A DNA stretch of 64,000 nt from JAEZFI01 sp044508215 (lineage in GTDB: Bacteria; Actinomycetota; Acidimicrobiia; Acidimicrobiales; Microtrichaceae), in assembly GCA_044508215.1 (NCBI GenBank), contig JBIQID010000003.1, positions 1 through 64,000 of the forward strand. Direction: 5' to 3'. The translations under genes were made by a program, and so were the position numbers. Below the pieces are notes generated by a model, which was not told where the DNA came from, did not search any database, and worked only from the letters and a program-made list of their open reading frames with translations. Below, one piece after another: positions 44,065-52,106 of this stretch (position 1 is the first letter of the stretch; every line of letters begins with the position of its first letter).

Positions 44065-45795
44065 TCAGGCGGCGCCCTCCACCACGGGGTGCGAGGCGGC
44101 GCGGCCTGCGAGGCGCCGGGCGTGCGCCACGGCGTCCTCCAACCGCTCGAAGACGTGGGCGGGATCGGAGAGCCGGTCGAGCGCGCCGACGGCGTCGAGG
44201 ACCGCCCGGTGCTCTGGGCGCACGCCCTTCAGCAGGACGGTGATGCCTCGTGACTCGAGCTCGCCGACGATCTCGCCCAGGGCCTGCGCTCCGGTGGCAT
44301 CCAGCATCAGCAGGCGGGGGAGGCGCAGGATGACGACCTCGACCTCGTCGACCGAGGTGAGCTCGTCGAGGAACCGCTGCGCCGCTCCGAAGAAGAGGGC
44401 GCCGTCGAGCCGGTAGGTGACGATGCGCTCTTCGAGCAGCGCCGCCGCCTGCCGAGCGTCCACCGCCTCGTCGTCGAGGTCATCGACGGGGACGAGCGAC
44501 CCGCCGAGGGCGTCGAGCGGCAGGCGCTCCTCCGTGGCCCCGGTGGAGCGGGCGAGCGCACGCAGGGCGAGCAGCGCGGCCACGGCTATGCCGATCTCCA
44601 CGGCGACGATCAGGTCGAAGACGATCGTGGCGACAGCCGTGAGCACGAGCACCACCGCGTCGGATCGGGTGGAGCGGAGCACCGCTCGCACGTTGCGGGC
44701 CTCGACCATCCGGATGGCGGTGACCATGAGCACTCCGGCGAGCGCGGCGAGCGGGATCTCGGCCACGATCGAGCCCGCGAAGTAGACGACGAGCACGAGC
44801 ACGAGCGAGTGGACGATCGCAGCGACCCGGGTGCGGGCTCCGGCCCGGACGTTCACGGCGGTCCGAGCGATGGCCCCGGTGGCGGGCATGCCACCGAACA
44901 ACGGCGACGCGAGGTTGGCGAGGCCCTGGCCGAAGAGCTCGCGGTCCGGGTCGTGGCGCCCGCGGTCGGTCATCCCGTCGGCGACCCGGGCGGACAGGAG
45001 GCTCTCGAGCGCGGCGAGCAGCGCGACCGCGACGGCAGCCGACGCCAGCTCGCGGACGCGGAACGCCGACGGGTCCGGCAGGGAGGGGAGGGGGAGGGAG
45101 TTGGGCAGCTGGCCGATCCGTGCCACGTCGAGGGAAGCGGCGCTCGAGACGACCGTGGCGACGGTGACGGCGATGAGCGAGCTGGGCAACGCCGGGTGGA
45201 GCCGCGGTGCCAGGGCCATCACGGCGGCGACGAGGAGCACCAGGGCGAGCGCCTGCAGGCTGCCGGACCCGACGGCGTCACGGACCGCCCGTCCGGCGAC
45301 GAGCGCGGTGTTGTCCCCCTCGGGCTTCACCACGCCGAGGGCTGCGGGCACCTGCTGCAGGAAGATGATCACGGCGATGCCGACGGTGAACCCCTCGACG
45401 ACCGGCCACGGGACGTAGGCGAGGAAGCGGCCGAGCCGCACGAACGACGCCAGCACGATGAGCGCCCCGGCGATGAGGCCGACGACCGCAACGGCGTCGA
45501 CACCGAACCTGTTCACCACCGGCACGAGGACCACCGTCATGGCGCCGGTGGGTCCCGACACCTGCACGTTCGAGCCGCCGAACACCGCAGCGACGAGGCC
45601 GGCCACGATGGCGGTCATGAGTCCGGCGGAGGCACCGATGCCCGTGGTCACCCCGAAGGCGAGCGCCAGGGGCAGCGCGACCACGCCCACGGTGACGCCC
45701 GCGATCAGATCAGCGCGCCACCCCGAGCCGAAGCTGGCGTAGTCGGCGCGGGAGGGGAGGAGGGCCGCGAACCGGCCCTCGACACGGCGCCTCAT
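44065..45795 (-). CDS. SulP/SLC26-family anion transporter with STAS domain
   Basis: A 576-residue membrane transporter. DLIAGVTVGVVALPLALAFGVTTGIGASAGLMTAIVAG and QVSGPTGAMTVVLVPVV are SulP signatures; about 12-14 helices end near residue 420, and a C-terminal STAS domain follows (VEVVILRLPRLLMLDATGAQALGEIVGELESRGITVLLKGVRPEHRAVL). Members move sulfate, bicarbonate or dicarboxylates; the substrate is not readable here. The ATG overlaps the arsR stop (ATGA), so the repressor-transporter pair is one unit. Confidence 0.92.
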   Translation of the reverse strand: MRRRVEGRFAALLPSRADYASFGSGWRADLIAGVTVGVVALPLALAFGVTTGIGASAGLMTAIVAGLVAAVFGGSNVQVSGPTGAMTVVLVPVVNRFGVDAVAVVGLIAGALIVLASFVRLGRFLAYVPWPVVEGFTVGIAVIIFLQQVPAALGVVKPEGDNTALVAGRAVRDAVGSGSLQALALVLLVAAVMALAPRLHPALPSSLIAVTVATVVSSAASLDVARIGQLPNSLPLPSLPDPSAFRVRELASAAVAVALLAALESLLSARVADGMTDRGRHDPDRELFGQGLANLASPLFGGMPATGAIARTAVNVRAGARTRVAAIVHSLVLVLVVYFAGSIVAEIPLAALAGVLMVTAIRMVEARNVRAVLRSTRSDAVVLVLTAVATIVFDLIVAVEIGIAVAALLALRALARSTGATEERLPLDALGGSLVPVDDLDDEAVDARQAAALLEERIVTYRLDGALFFGAAQRFLDELTSVDEVEVVILRLPRLLMLDATGAQALGEIVGELESRGITVLLKGVRPEHRAVLDAVGALDRLSDPAHVFERLEDAVAHARRLAGRAASHPVVEGAA

Positions 45796-46154
45796 CGCGA
45801 CGTCTCGGTGCGCAGCCCATCGAGCAGCTCCTGCGTCTCGCTGAGCGAGCTGATCAACAGGCGCTTGGCAGCGGCGAGCAGCTCGACGATCCCGTCGTCG
45901 CGGACCGCGTAGAAGACGGTCGATCCCTCCTTGCGGCTGGTCACGAGGGCTGCGCGGCGGAGGACGGCGAGCTGCTGGGAGAGGTGCGACTGCTCGAGCC
46001 CCACGATCTGGGCGAGGTCGCCCACCGATTGCTCGGCGTCGGACAGGACCTCGAGGACACGCACGCGGGCGGGGTGCGACAGGGCGCGGAACAGCTCGGC
46101 CTTGATCACCGAGAGCGGGCGCTCGATGTCGGGGTCGTTCGTTGGGGACGGCAT
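45792..46154 (-). CDS. ArsR-family repressor, cysteine-free
   Basis: Winged-helix regulator, 120 residues. ELFRALSHPARVRVLEVLSDAEQSVGDLAQIVGLEQSHLSQQLAVLRRAALVTSRKEGSTVFYAVRD shows the full HTH and wing. It has no cysteine and lacks the metal motif ELCVCDL, so it does not sense arsenite, Cd or sulfide through thiols; the signal is unknown. The ATG follows a TATGAT -10 box by nine bases with no clear leader, and the promoter is covered by a three-half-site operator, pointing to autorepression. First gene of the ArsR-SulP operon. Confidence 0.9.
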   Translation of the reverse strand: MPSPTNDPDIERPLSVIKAELFRALSHPARVRVLEVLSDAEQSVGDLAQIVGLEQSHLSQQLAVLRRAALVTSRKEGSTVFYAVRDDGIVELLAAAKRLLISSLSETQELLDGLRTETSR

Positions 46155-46163
46155 GGTGACCCC

Positions 46164-46196
46164 ATCATATCGCGATATGACAGAAATGTCATATCG
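46164..46196 (-). promoter_or_regulatory. arsR-sulP promoter and operator
   Basis: On the minus strand, ATGACA (46192-46187, one mismatch to TTGACA) and TATGAT (46169-46164) are 17 bases apart. Overlapping them are a perfect 16-base palindrome (46165-46180, TCATATCG/CGATATGA) and an inverted repeat with 10-base arms and a 4-base spacer (46173-46182 and 46187-46196). Three copies of the half-site TCATATCG are thus present. Expected function: ArsR binding blocks RNA polymerase. Confidence 0.75.
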
Positions 46197-46248
46197 TCAG
46201 AAAGGGGTGACCTGGGAGTGGTGCTCACCACTCCCGCGTGTGGGTCGC

Positions 46249-47412
46249 TCAGCCCGCGGTGCCGGGAGGCGGCGGCTGCACGGTCTGCCACCCCTCGCCC
46301 TGCCCAGGAGGAGGCGTGGCAGCGCCGGGGTACGAGACCGGAGGCGGCGGAGCCGGGGCCGGCGCGCCCGGTGCGCCCGGCGCGGCCGGCGGCCTCGGCG
46401 GGCGAGGCGGTGCTGCGGGAGGTTCCGGGCGTTCGTCACCCTCGCCCCGGGGCCGGCTCGGCGCGCCCGCACCGGGGCCTTCGCGGAACAGCTCTGCGAC
46501 GCCGGCGAGGGTGCCGTAGAGGCCTCCCGTGTCGAGCGGCAGGAAGATCTTCGTGGCCTGCCCATCCGCGATCGCGCTCAACGTGTCGAGGTACTTCACG
46601 GCCAGCAGGTCGTTCGTGGGATCGCCGCGGTGGATCGAGTCGTAGACCATCTCGATGGCCCGCGCCTCGCCCGCTGCGGTGATCTCCTGGCGGTAGCGCT
46701 CGGCGTCGGCCAGGTCCCGGGCGGCCTGCGCCTGGCCTTCGGCCTCGAGGATCTGGCGCTGGCGTACACCCTCGGCGGCGAGGATGGCGGCCTGCTTCTG
46801 GCCCTCGGCCGAGAGGATCGCCGCCTCCCTGATGCCGTCGGCGGTCAGCACCTGCGCACGGCGGTTCCGCTCCGCCTTCATCTGCTCGTGCATCGCGTTC
46901 ATCACGTCCGGCGGCGGGTCGATCCGCTGGATCTCCACCCGCATCACCCGGACGCCCCACTTGTCGGTGGCGTCGTCGAGGATCTGCCGCAGCGTCATGT
47001 TGAGCTGGTCGCGGCTGGTCAGCGCCTCGTCGAGGCTGAGGTCGCCGATCACGTTCCGGAGGTTGGTCTGCGCCAGCTTCGTGATCGCCATGAAGAAGTT
47101 GGCGACGTTGTACATGAGCCGCTGCGGATCGGTGGGCTCGTAGAAGATCACCGCGTCGACCGAGACCACCACGTTGTCCTTGGTGATGACCTCCTGCGGC
47201 GGCACGTCCACCACCTGTTCGCGCATGTCGATCGTCTGCAGCGACTGCACGAACGGGATGATGATGTGGAGCCCCGGGTTCATGGTCTCCTTGTACTTGC
47301 CGAGCTGCTCGACGATGCCCTGCTGGTAGGGGCGGACGATCCGCACGCCGGACAGCGCGACGATGAAGAGCAGCACCGCGAGGATGACGAGGACGGCGAT
47401 GCCGACGGTCAC
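46249..47412 (-). CDS. SPFH/Band 7 (stomatin-like) membrane protein
   Basis: A 387-residue flotillin/stomatin-type protein. The N-terminal membrane anchor (VGIAVLVILAVLLFIVAL) is followed by the SPFH domain (GVRIVRPYQQGIVEQLGKYKETMNPGLHIIIPFVQ), a long Ala/Glu-rich coiled coil (about 190-265) and a Pro/Gly/Ala-rich tail of about 75 residues ending the protein. It scaffolds membrane domains. The GTG start overlaps the NfeD stop (GTGA): the SPFH-NfeD pair is a conserved partnership. The proline-rich tail is unusually long. Confidence 0.92.
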   Translation of the reverse strand: MTVGIAVLVILAVLLFIVALSGVRIVRPYQQGIVEQLGKYKETMNPGLHIIIPFVQSLQTIDMREQVVDVPPQEVITKDNVVVSVDAVIFYEPTDPQRLMYNVANFFMAITKLAQTNLRNVIGDLSLDEALTSRDQLNMTLRQILDDATDKWGVRVMRVEIQRIDPPPDVMNAMHEQMKAERNRRAQVLTADGIREAAILSAEGQKQAAILAAEGVRQRQILEAEGQAQAARDLADAERYRQEITAAGEARAIEMVYDSIHRGDPTNDLLAVKYLDTLSAIADGQATKIFLPLDTGGLYGTLAGVAELFREGPGAGAPSRPRGEGDERPEPPAAPPRPPRPPAAPGAPGAPAPAPPPPVSYPGAATPPPGQGEGWQTVQPPPPGTAG

Positions 47413-47957
47413 TGGAGGGGTCCTTCCTGGTCGGTGTCGGCCGGGCGGCCGGTCATCGGTGGGCCCGCCAGCGGCGGACCGGTGAGTGGGCTGCCGTGCG
47501 GCGTCCCGGTCTGGTCGGCTGCGGCCGTCACGATGACGCGCGTCCCCCGCACCTCGACGACGGTCACCTGGGTGCCGGCGGGGATCGTGCCGCCGTCCGC
47601 CGACTCGGCCTTCCAGTCCTCGGTGTCGACCCGGACCAGGCCGTGCTCGATCGGGCCGATCGGCTCGAGCACCACCCCCCGGAGCCGGATCAGGCGGTTG
47701 GCACCCACCCCGGGCGGGTCGTCGGCTTCGTTGAGGCGACGGGCGATCGGCCGCAGCGCAGCGAAGAACACCGCCGACGCCACGAGGAACGCTGCCATCT
47801 GGAGCAGGAAGTGGCCGCCGAGGAACGCGACGAGCGCGGCGACGCCGGCCCCCAGCCCGAACGGGAGGAGGAAGAAGCCGGGGACGACGATCTCAGCCGC
47901 GGAGAGGACGACCCCGAGCGCCACCCACGTGATCCTGATGATGTCGTCCGAGTCCAT
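47409..47957 (-). CDS. NfeD-family membrane protein
   Basis: A 182-residue partner of the SPFH protein. Three membrane helices (residues 7-75, WVALGVVLSAAEIVVPGFFLLPFGLGAGVAALVAFLG) precede an OB-fold NfeD domain (GANRLIRLRGVVLEPIGPIEHGLVRVDTEDWKAES, GTQVTVVEVRGTRVIV). The C-terminus is P/G/T-rich. It lacks the ClpP-like protease half, so it is the short NfeD1b type. AAAGGTG precedes the ATG. The stop overlaps the SPFH start. Confidence 0.9.
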   Translation of the reverse strand: MDSDDIIRITWVALGVVLSAAEIVVPGFFLLPFGLGAGVAALVAFLGGHFLLQMAAFLVASAVFFAALRPIARRLNEADDPPGVGANRLIRLRGVVLEPIGPIEHGLVRVDTEDWKAESADGGTIPAGTQVTVVEVRGTRVIVTAAADQTGTPHGSPLTGPPLAGPPMTGRPADTDQEGPLQ

Positions 47958-48071
47958 GGCACCTTTCCAGAGCTCCTCCTCACCGTAGCGACCTGGCTGC
48001 ACCGCGGAGGGCTGCGGGGAGCGCTCTGGCAGGATGGCCGGATCGAACCGACCTCGACCGAGGAGCACCCC

Positions 48072-49496
48072 ATGGACCGCGGCGCCATCTACATCGACGG
48101 GCACTGGGTGCCGTCGTCCGGCACGGACACGATCGACGTCCACGACTCCACGAACGGCGCGGTGATGGGCACCATCCCGGCCGGGACGGCCGCCGACGTG
48201 GACGCCGCTGCACGGGCTGCCGCTGCCGCGTTCCCGGCCTGGTCGGCGACCAGCCCGGCCGAGCGGGCCAAGTTCTGCCAGCGGATCTCGGAGGGCCTCG
48301 AGGCCCGGGCTGACGAGCTGGCCGACATCATCACCCGCGAGTCGGGGATGCCCCGCAAGCTCAGTCGGCGCCTGCAGGTGGGCATGCCGGTGAGGTCGTT
48401 CGCAGCCGCCGGGCAGCTCGCCGAGTCCTACGAGCTCACCACCACGCTGGGGAACAGCCGGATCGTCCGGGAGCCGGTCGGCGTGGTCGGGTGCATCACG
48501 CCGTGGAACTACCCGCTCCACCAGATCGCGGCGAAGGTCGCCTATGCGATGGCTGCCGGCTGCACCGTGGTGCTCAAGCCGAGCGAGGTCGCGCCGCTCG
48601 ACGCGTTCGTGCTGGCCGAGGTGATCGACGAGGTGGGCCTGCCGCCGGGCGTCTTCAACCTGGTGTCGGGCACCGGTGCCGAGGTGGGCGAGGCGATCTC
48701 GCGGCACCCCCTCGTGGACATGGTCTCGTTCACGGGCTCGACCCGCGCCGGCAAGGCCGTCGCCCGGGCCGCCGCCGACACGTTGAAGCGCGTCGCCCTC
48801 GAGCTGGGCGGGAAGTCGGCGAACATCCTGCTCGACGACCTCGACGACGAAGCCTTCGAGAAGGCTGTCCGCGACGGGGTCGCCAAGTGCTACATCAACC
48901 AGGGCCAGACCTGCACCGCGCTCACCCGCATGCTCGTGCCGAGCGATCGCCTGGCGGAGGCCGAGCAGATCGCTGCCGACGAGGTCGCTGCCCGGTACCA
49001 GCCGGGGGACCCGTTCGAGGACGGCGTGCGCCTCGGGCCGTTGTCCAGCGAGGCCCAGGTCGAGCGGGTGACCGGCTACATCCGCAAGGGCATCGAGGAG
49101 GGGGCACGCGTCGTGGTCGGGGGCCCGGAGCGCCCCGCCGGCCTCGACGGCTTCCACGTGCAGCCCACGGTGTTCTCCGACGTGCGCAACGACATGCTGA
49201 TCGCCCAGGAGGAGATCTTCGGGCCCGTGCTCTCGATCCTCCCCTACACGTCGGAGGACGAGGCGGTGGAGATCGCGAACGACTCGGACTACGGCCTCTC
49301 GGGCGGCGTGTGGTCCGCCGACCAGGATCGGGCGGCTGCCGTGGCGGGCCGCATCCGTACCGGCCAGATCGAGGTGAACGGCGGCCGCTTCAACCCCGAG
49401 GCGCCGTTCGGGGGCTACAAGCAGTCGGGCTACGGGCGGGAGTACGGCACCTTCGGCTTCGAGGAGTTCCTCGAGGTGAAGGCCATGCAGTTCTGA
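48072..49496 (+). CDS. Aldehyde dehydrogenase
   Basis: NAD(P)-dependent aldehyde dehydrogenase, 474 residues. Catalytic Cys281 in QGQTCTA and Glu244 in LELGGKS are intact, with the cofactor motif FTGSTRAGK and the N-terminal PWNYPLHQIAAKVAYAMAAG. Sequence style fits broad-substrate bacterial ALDHs such as betaine or phenylacetaldehyde types. AGGAG lies six bases before ATG 48072. Divergent from the NfeD gene; followed by a convergent regulator remnant. Pathway unclear. Confidence 0.93.
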   Translation: MDRGAIYIDGHWVPSSGTDTIDVHDSTNGAVMGTIPAGTAADVDAAARAAAAAFPAWSATSPAERAKFCQRISEGLEARADELADIITRESGMPRKLSRRLQVGMPVRSFAAAGQLAESYELTTTLGNSRIVREPVGVVGCITPWNYPLHQIAAKVAYAMAAGCTVVLKPSEVAPLDAFVLAEVIDEVGLPPGVFNLVSGTGAEVGEAISRHPLVDMVSFTGSTRAGKAVARAAADTLKRVALELGGKSANILLDDLDDEAFEKAVRDGVAKCYINQGQTCTALTRMLVPSDRLAEAEQIAADEVAARYQPGDPFEDGVRLGPLSSEAQVERVTGYIRKGIEEGARVVVGGPERPAGLDGFHVQPTVFSDVRNDMLIAQEEIFGPVLSILPYTSEDEAVEIANDSDYGLSGGVWSADQDRAAAVAGRIRTGQIEVNGGRFNPEAPFGGYKQSGYGREYGTFGFEEFLEVKAMQF

Positions 49497-49514
49497 CGCA
49501 GTCCCTTCCGGCGG

Positions 49515-50090
49515 TCAGCTCGCGTTCGCCGCGACGATGTCGGCGACGGGGCTGAGGAGCAGGGCATCGGGCATCCGGCGCACCAGCGCCGGCGGGCCTT
49601 CGAACTCGACCGAGCCGTCCCGCATCGCCGCGGAGAGCGGCACGCGACCCACCCACACCTGCTGCAACGCGGCCAGGTCGGCGTGCACGACGACGTCCAC
49701 GTCGAACTCCGGATCGGTCGTGCACAGCGACGGCCCGCCCGCGTCCTTCACCACCCAGAAGCGGCGAGGGTCGCCCCGGAAGGCGAACTGCAGGACGATC
49801 CGGCGTGCGGGGAACTGGCCGAAGTCGATGCGGTCGTGCGCCCAGAACAGGAGCAGCTCGGCGTCGAGCTCGTCCTCACGTGGCTCGCCGAACTGCCACT
49901 TCGCGCCCCACGCCGCCACGCCGAACACGATGCCGCGGAGGTCTTCACCCGCCTCGGTGAGGTGGTACTCGCCGTCGAGCCGCTCGACCACGCCCGCCAG
50001 CTCGAGCTGGCGGAGGCGCTTGGCGAGCAGCGTCCGTGACAGCCGTGGGTTGCCGCGCGCCAGGACAGGAGGTGCAGGGATGATGACCAC
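49515..50090 (-). CDS. HxlR-like regulator missing its N-terminal HTH, with SCP2-like C-domain
   Basis: 191 residues. GNPRLSRTLLAKRLRQLELAGVVERLDGEYHLTEAGEDLRGIVFGVAAWGAKW is the second half of an HxlR winged helix; the family normally has some 45 residues before it with RWTxxIxRxL and the first HTH helix, which are absent. The C-terminal 110 residues (LLFWAHDRIDFGQFPARRIVLQFAFR, WVVKDAGGPSLCTTDPEFDVDVVV) match the sterol-carrier-like domain typical of this regulator group. The GTG at 50090 overlaps the acyl-CoA dehydrogenase start on the other strand. Probably 5'-truncated, DNA binding doubtful. Confidence 0.65.
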   Translation of the reverse strand: MVIIPAPPVLARGNPRLSRTLLAKRLRQLELAGVVERLDGEYHLTEAGEDLRGIVFGVAAWGAKWQFGEPREDELDAELLLFWAHDRIDFGQFPARRIVLQFAFRGDPRRFWVVKDAGGPSLCTTDPEFDVDVVVHADLAALQQVWVGRVPLSAAMRDGSVEFEGPPALVRRMPDALLLSPVADIVAANAS

Positions 50091-51222
50091 GGGTCATTGG
50101 AGCGGTGCGGACCGGACCGGCCGCTGGATGAAGGAGGCGACCGAGGTCGCCGAGGTCGTCGGCGAGGCAGCCGCACGCCACGACCGCGACGGCGACTTCG
50201 TCGGCGAGGAGGTGCAGCTGCTGCGGGAGCGGGGGTTCACCTCGATGCTCGTGCCGGCCGAGCTGGGCGGCGGAGGCGCCACCTACGGGGAGGCCTGTGC
50301 GGTGCTCGCCACGCTGGCCCACGGGTGCCCGGCGACGGCGCTGACCCTGTCGATGCACACGCACCTTGTCGCCGCCCAGGTGTGGCGCCTCCGCCATGAC
50401 CTCCCGGCTCCGGTGCTGGAGCGGGTCGCCCGAGAGGGGGTCGTCCTGGTCTCGACCGGTGCGTCCGACTGGGTCGACTCCGAGGGGATGGCCACGCAGG
50501 TCGACGGCGGGTTCCGCGTGTCGGGCCGCAAGGCCCCGTCGAGCGGTTGCCTGGCCGGTGACGTGCTGGTGACCAGCGCTCGGTGGGACGACGGGAGCGG
50601 CGAGGTGAAGGCGATCCACTTCAGCGTGCCGTTCGCCGCCGACGGCGTGAGCATCGAGGAGACCTGGAACACGATGGGCATGCGGGCGACGGGCTCCCAC
50701 ACCGTCGTGCTCGACGACGTGTTCGTGCCGGAGGCGGCGGTGGCCCTGACCCGCCCTGCCGGGCAGTGGCACCCGATCTTCGACGTGGTCGTCGGGGCGG
50801 CGATGCCGCTGATCATGTCGGTGTACGTCGGGATCGCCGAGTCGGCGGTGGAACGGGCCATCGAGGTGGTCCGGGGCCGTCGCGACACCGAGGTCGCCGT
50901 GGCGGTGGTGGGGCGGATGCTCAACCAGCTCCACCAGGCGCAGGACGCGCTGGCGTGGATGGTCGCGGCGAACGAGGACCTGCGGTTCGCGAACACGGAC
51001 GAGCTGGCCGCCGGGATGCTGAGCCGCAAGACCACGATCGCCCAATCGACGATGGAGGCGGTGCGGCTCGCCATGGAGGCGGCCGGCGGTGCCGGCTACT
51101 CGGTGCCCGCGGGCATCGAGCGCCTCTTCCGCGACGTGCACGCCGCGCCCTACCACCCGCTCCCCGCTGCGAAGCAGGAGCGCTTCACGGGCGGCGTGGC
51201 GCTCACGGGCCGGCCCGCCTGA
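50080..51222 (+). CDS. Acyl-CoA dehydrogenase-family protein
   Basis: FAD enzyme of about 380 residues. EEVQLLRERGFTSMLVPAELGGGGATY, VLVSTGASDW, GFRVSGRKAPSSG and ETWNTMGMRATGSHTVVLDDVFVP are the usual ACAD segments, and AMEAAGGAGYSVPAGIERLFRDVHAAPYHPLP is the helical C-domain. The general base Glu is not evident at the canonical place, so a DszC/flavin monooxygenase-like or atypical ACAD role is possible. AGGAGGT (50067-50073) lies six bases before ATG 50080. Followed by a strong terminator. Confidence 0.85.
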   Translation: MMTTGHWSGADRTGRWMKEATEVAEVVGEAAARHDRDGDFVGEEVQLLRERGFTSMLVPAELGGGGATYGEACAVLATLAHGCPATALTLSMHTHLVAAQVWRLRHDLPAPVLERVAREGVVLVSTGASDWVDSEGMATQVDGGFRVSGRKAPSSGCLAGDVLVTSARWDDGSGEVKAIHFSVPFAADGVSIEETWNTMGMRATGSHTVVLDDVFVPEAAVALTRPAGQWHPIFDVVVGAAMPLIMSVYVGIAESAVERAIEVVRGRRDTEVAVAVVGRMLNQLHQAQDALAWMVAANEDLRFANTDELAAGMLSRKTTIAQSTMEAVRLAMEAAGGAGYSVPAGIERLFRDVHAAPYHPLPAAKQERFTGGVALTGRPA

Positions 51223-51237
51223 GCTCACCGGTGACGC

Positions 51238-51269
51238 CGGAGCCCCGACGCCTTCGCGTCGGGGCTCCG
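51238..51269 (+). terminator. Strong hairpin terminator
   Basis: A perfect 14-bp GC-rich stem (51238-51251 with 51256-51269) around the loop CTTC, 15 bases after the acyl-CoA dehydrogenase stop. Best terminator in the window, although there is no T-tract. Confidence 0.7.
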
Positions 51270-51354
51270 CCGCGCGATGTGTGGCGGGGACCTGGAGCGG
51301 GAAGCACTCGCCGCAGGAAGCGGGTGTCGTCCCGCAGGAGGAGAAGGGGTTCCC

Positions 51355-51498
51355 ATGACCACGTTGCTCTGGCTCATCGCGGTGGTGCTGGTGATCGCCG
51401 GCATCGTCACCCTCGTGAGGGGTGAGGTGCTGACGGGCGCCGTCCTGATCGTCGTCGGGCTGCTGGTCGGTCCCGGCGGGGTGTCGATCTTCGGGTGA
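51355..51498 (+). CDS. Small two-helix membrane protein (GPGG tail)
   Basis: A 47-residue protein: helix one (LLWLIAVVLVIAGIVTLV), a short RGE turn, helix two (VLTGAVLIVVGLLVG) and the end PGGVSIFG. Such tiny proteins with a GPGG end are frequent in actinobacteria, without known function. GGAGGAGAAGG lies six bases before the ATG, a very good ribosome site. The stop overlaps the PAP2 gene (GTGA), so it opens a four-gene membrane operon. Confidence 0.7.
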   Translation: MTTLLWLIAVVLVIAGIVTLVRGEVLTGAVLIVVGLLVGPGGVSIFG

Positions 51499-52106
51499 AC
51501 GTGTCGGCGGCATCCCCGCCGGTCTCCCTGCTCGCACTCGCATCCGCAGCCCACTTCGCCCGGCCCGGCTCCGTCGGGGTCCGGGAGGAGCGGTGGTTCC
51601 GCCGCCTGAACGCCTCGGTCGGGGCGGCCGAACCCGCCGTCTGGGGTGTGATGCAGCTGGGGAACGGCCTCGCATCAGCGGCGGCGCCGCTCTACGTGCG
51701 TGCACGTGGCGCCTCGTGGCAGAACGCCGCCCGGGTCGGGCTCGCCGGGTTCGGCGGGTGGCAGCTCGCGAAGGCGGTGAAGGTGGCGATCCCACGCGAA
51801 CGGCCCGCACGCCTGCTCGACGATGTGGCGCTGCGCGACGGGGACCCCGGTGGTCGCGGCTTCGTCTCGGGCCACGCCACGGTGGCGATGTCGATCGCGG
51901 TGGCGTCCGCACCGCTGCTCGCGCCGGTCGAGCGGGCGGTGGTCCTCGTCGCCGCAGCGGTGGTGGCGGGCGCCCGGGTGCACGTGGGCGCACACCTTCC
52001 CCTCGACGTCCTGGGAGGCCTGGCCCTCGGCACGTTCTGGGGTTCGGTCTGCGCTCCCCGGCGCGGGTCGACCCACCGGGGAGTGTCACAGGGGGTGCGC
52101 AGGTGA
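51495..52106 (+). CDS. PAP2-family phosphatase
   Basis: A 203-residue membrane phosphatase. KVAIPRERP (motif 1), FVSGHATV (motif 2, lacking the leading PS) and RVHVGAHLPLDV (motif 3) carry the needed Lys, Arg, His and Asp. A likely lipid- or polyprenyl-phosphate phosphatase. GTG start overlaps the small membrane gene; the stop overlaps the fusion-protein gene. It is the first of two PAP2 enzymes flanking a kinase/flippase-like protein. Confidence 0.87.
   Translation: MNVSAASPPVSLLALASAAHFARPGSVGVREERWFRRLNASVGAAEPAVWGVMQLGNGLASAAAPLYVRARGASWQNAARVGLAGFGGWQLAKAVKVAIPRERPARLLDDVALRDGDPGGRGFVSGHATVAMSIAVASAPLLAPVERAVVLVAAAVVAGARVHVGAHLPLDVLGGLALGTFWGSVCAPRRGSTHRGVSQGVRR

Noticed and set aside
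45792..46154. ArsR as an arsenic or metal-resistance regulator
   Set aside because: No cysteine in the protein, no metal-binding motif, and the partner is a SulP anion carrier rather than ArsB or a P-type ATPase.
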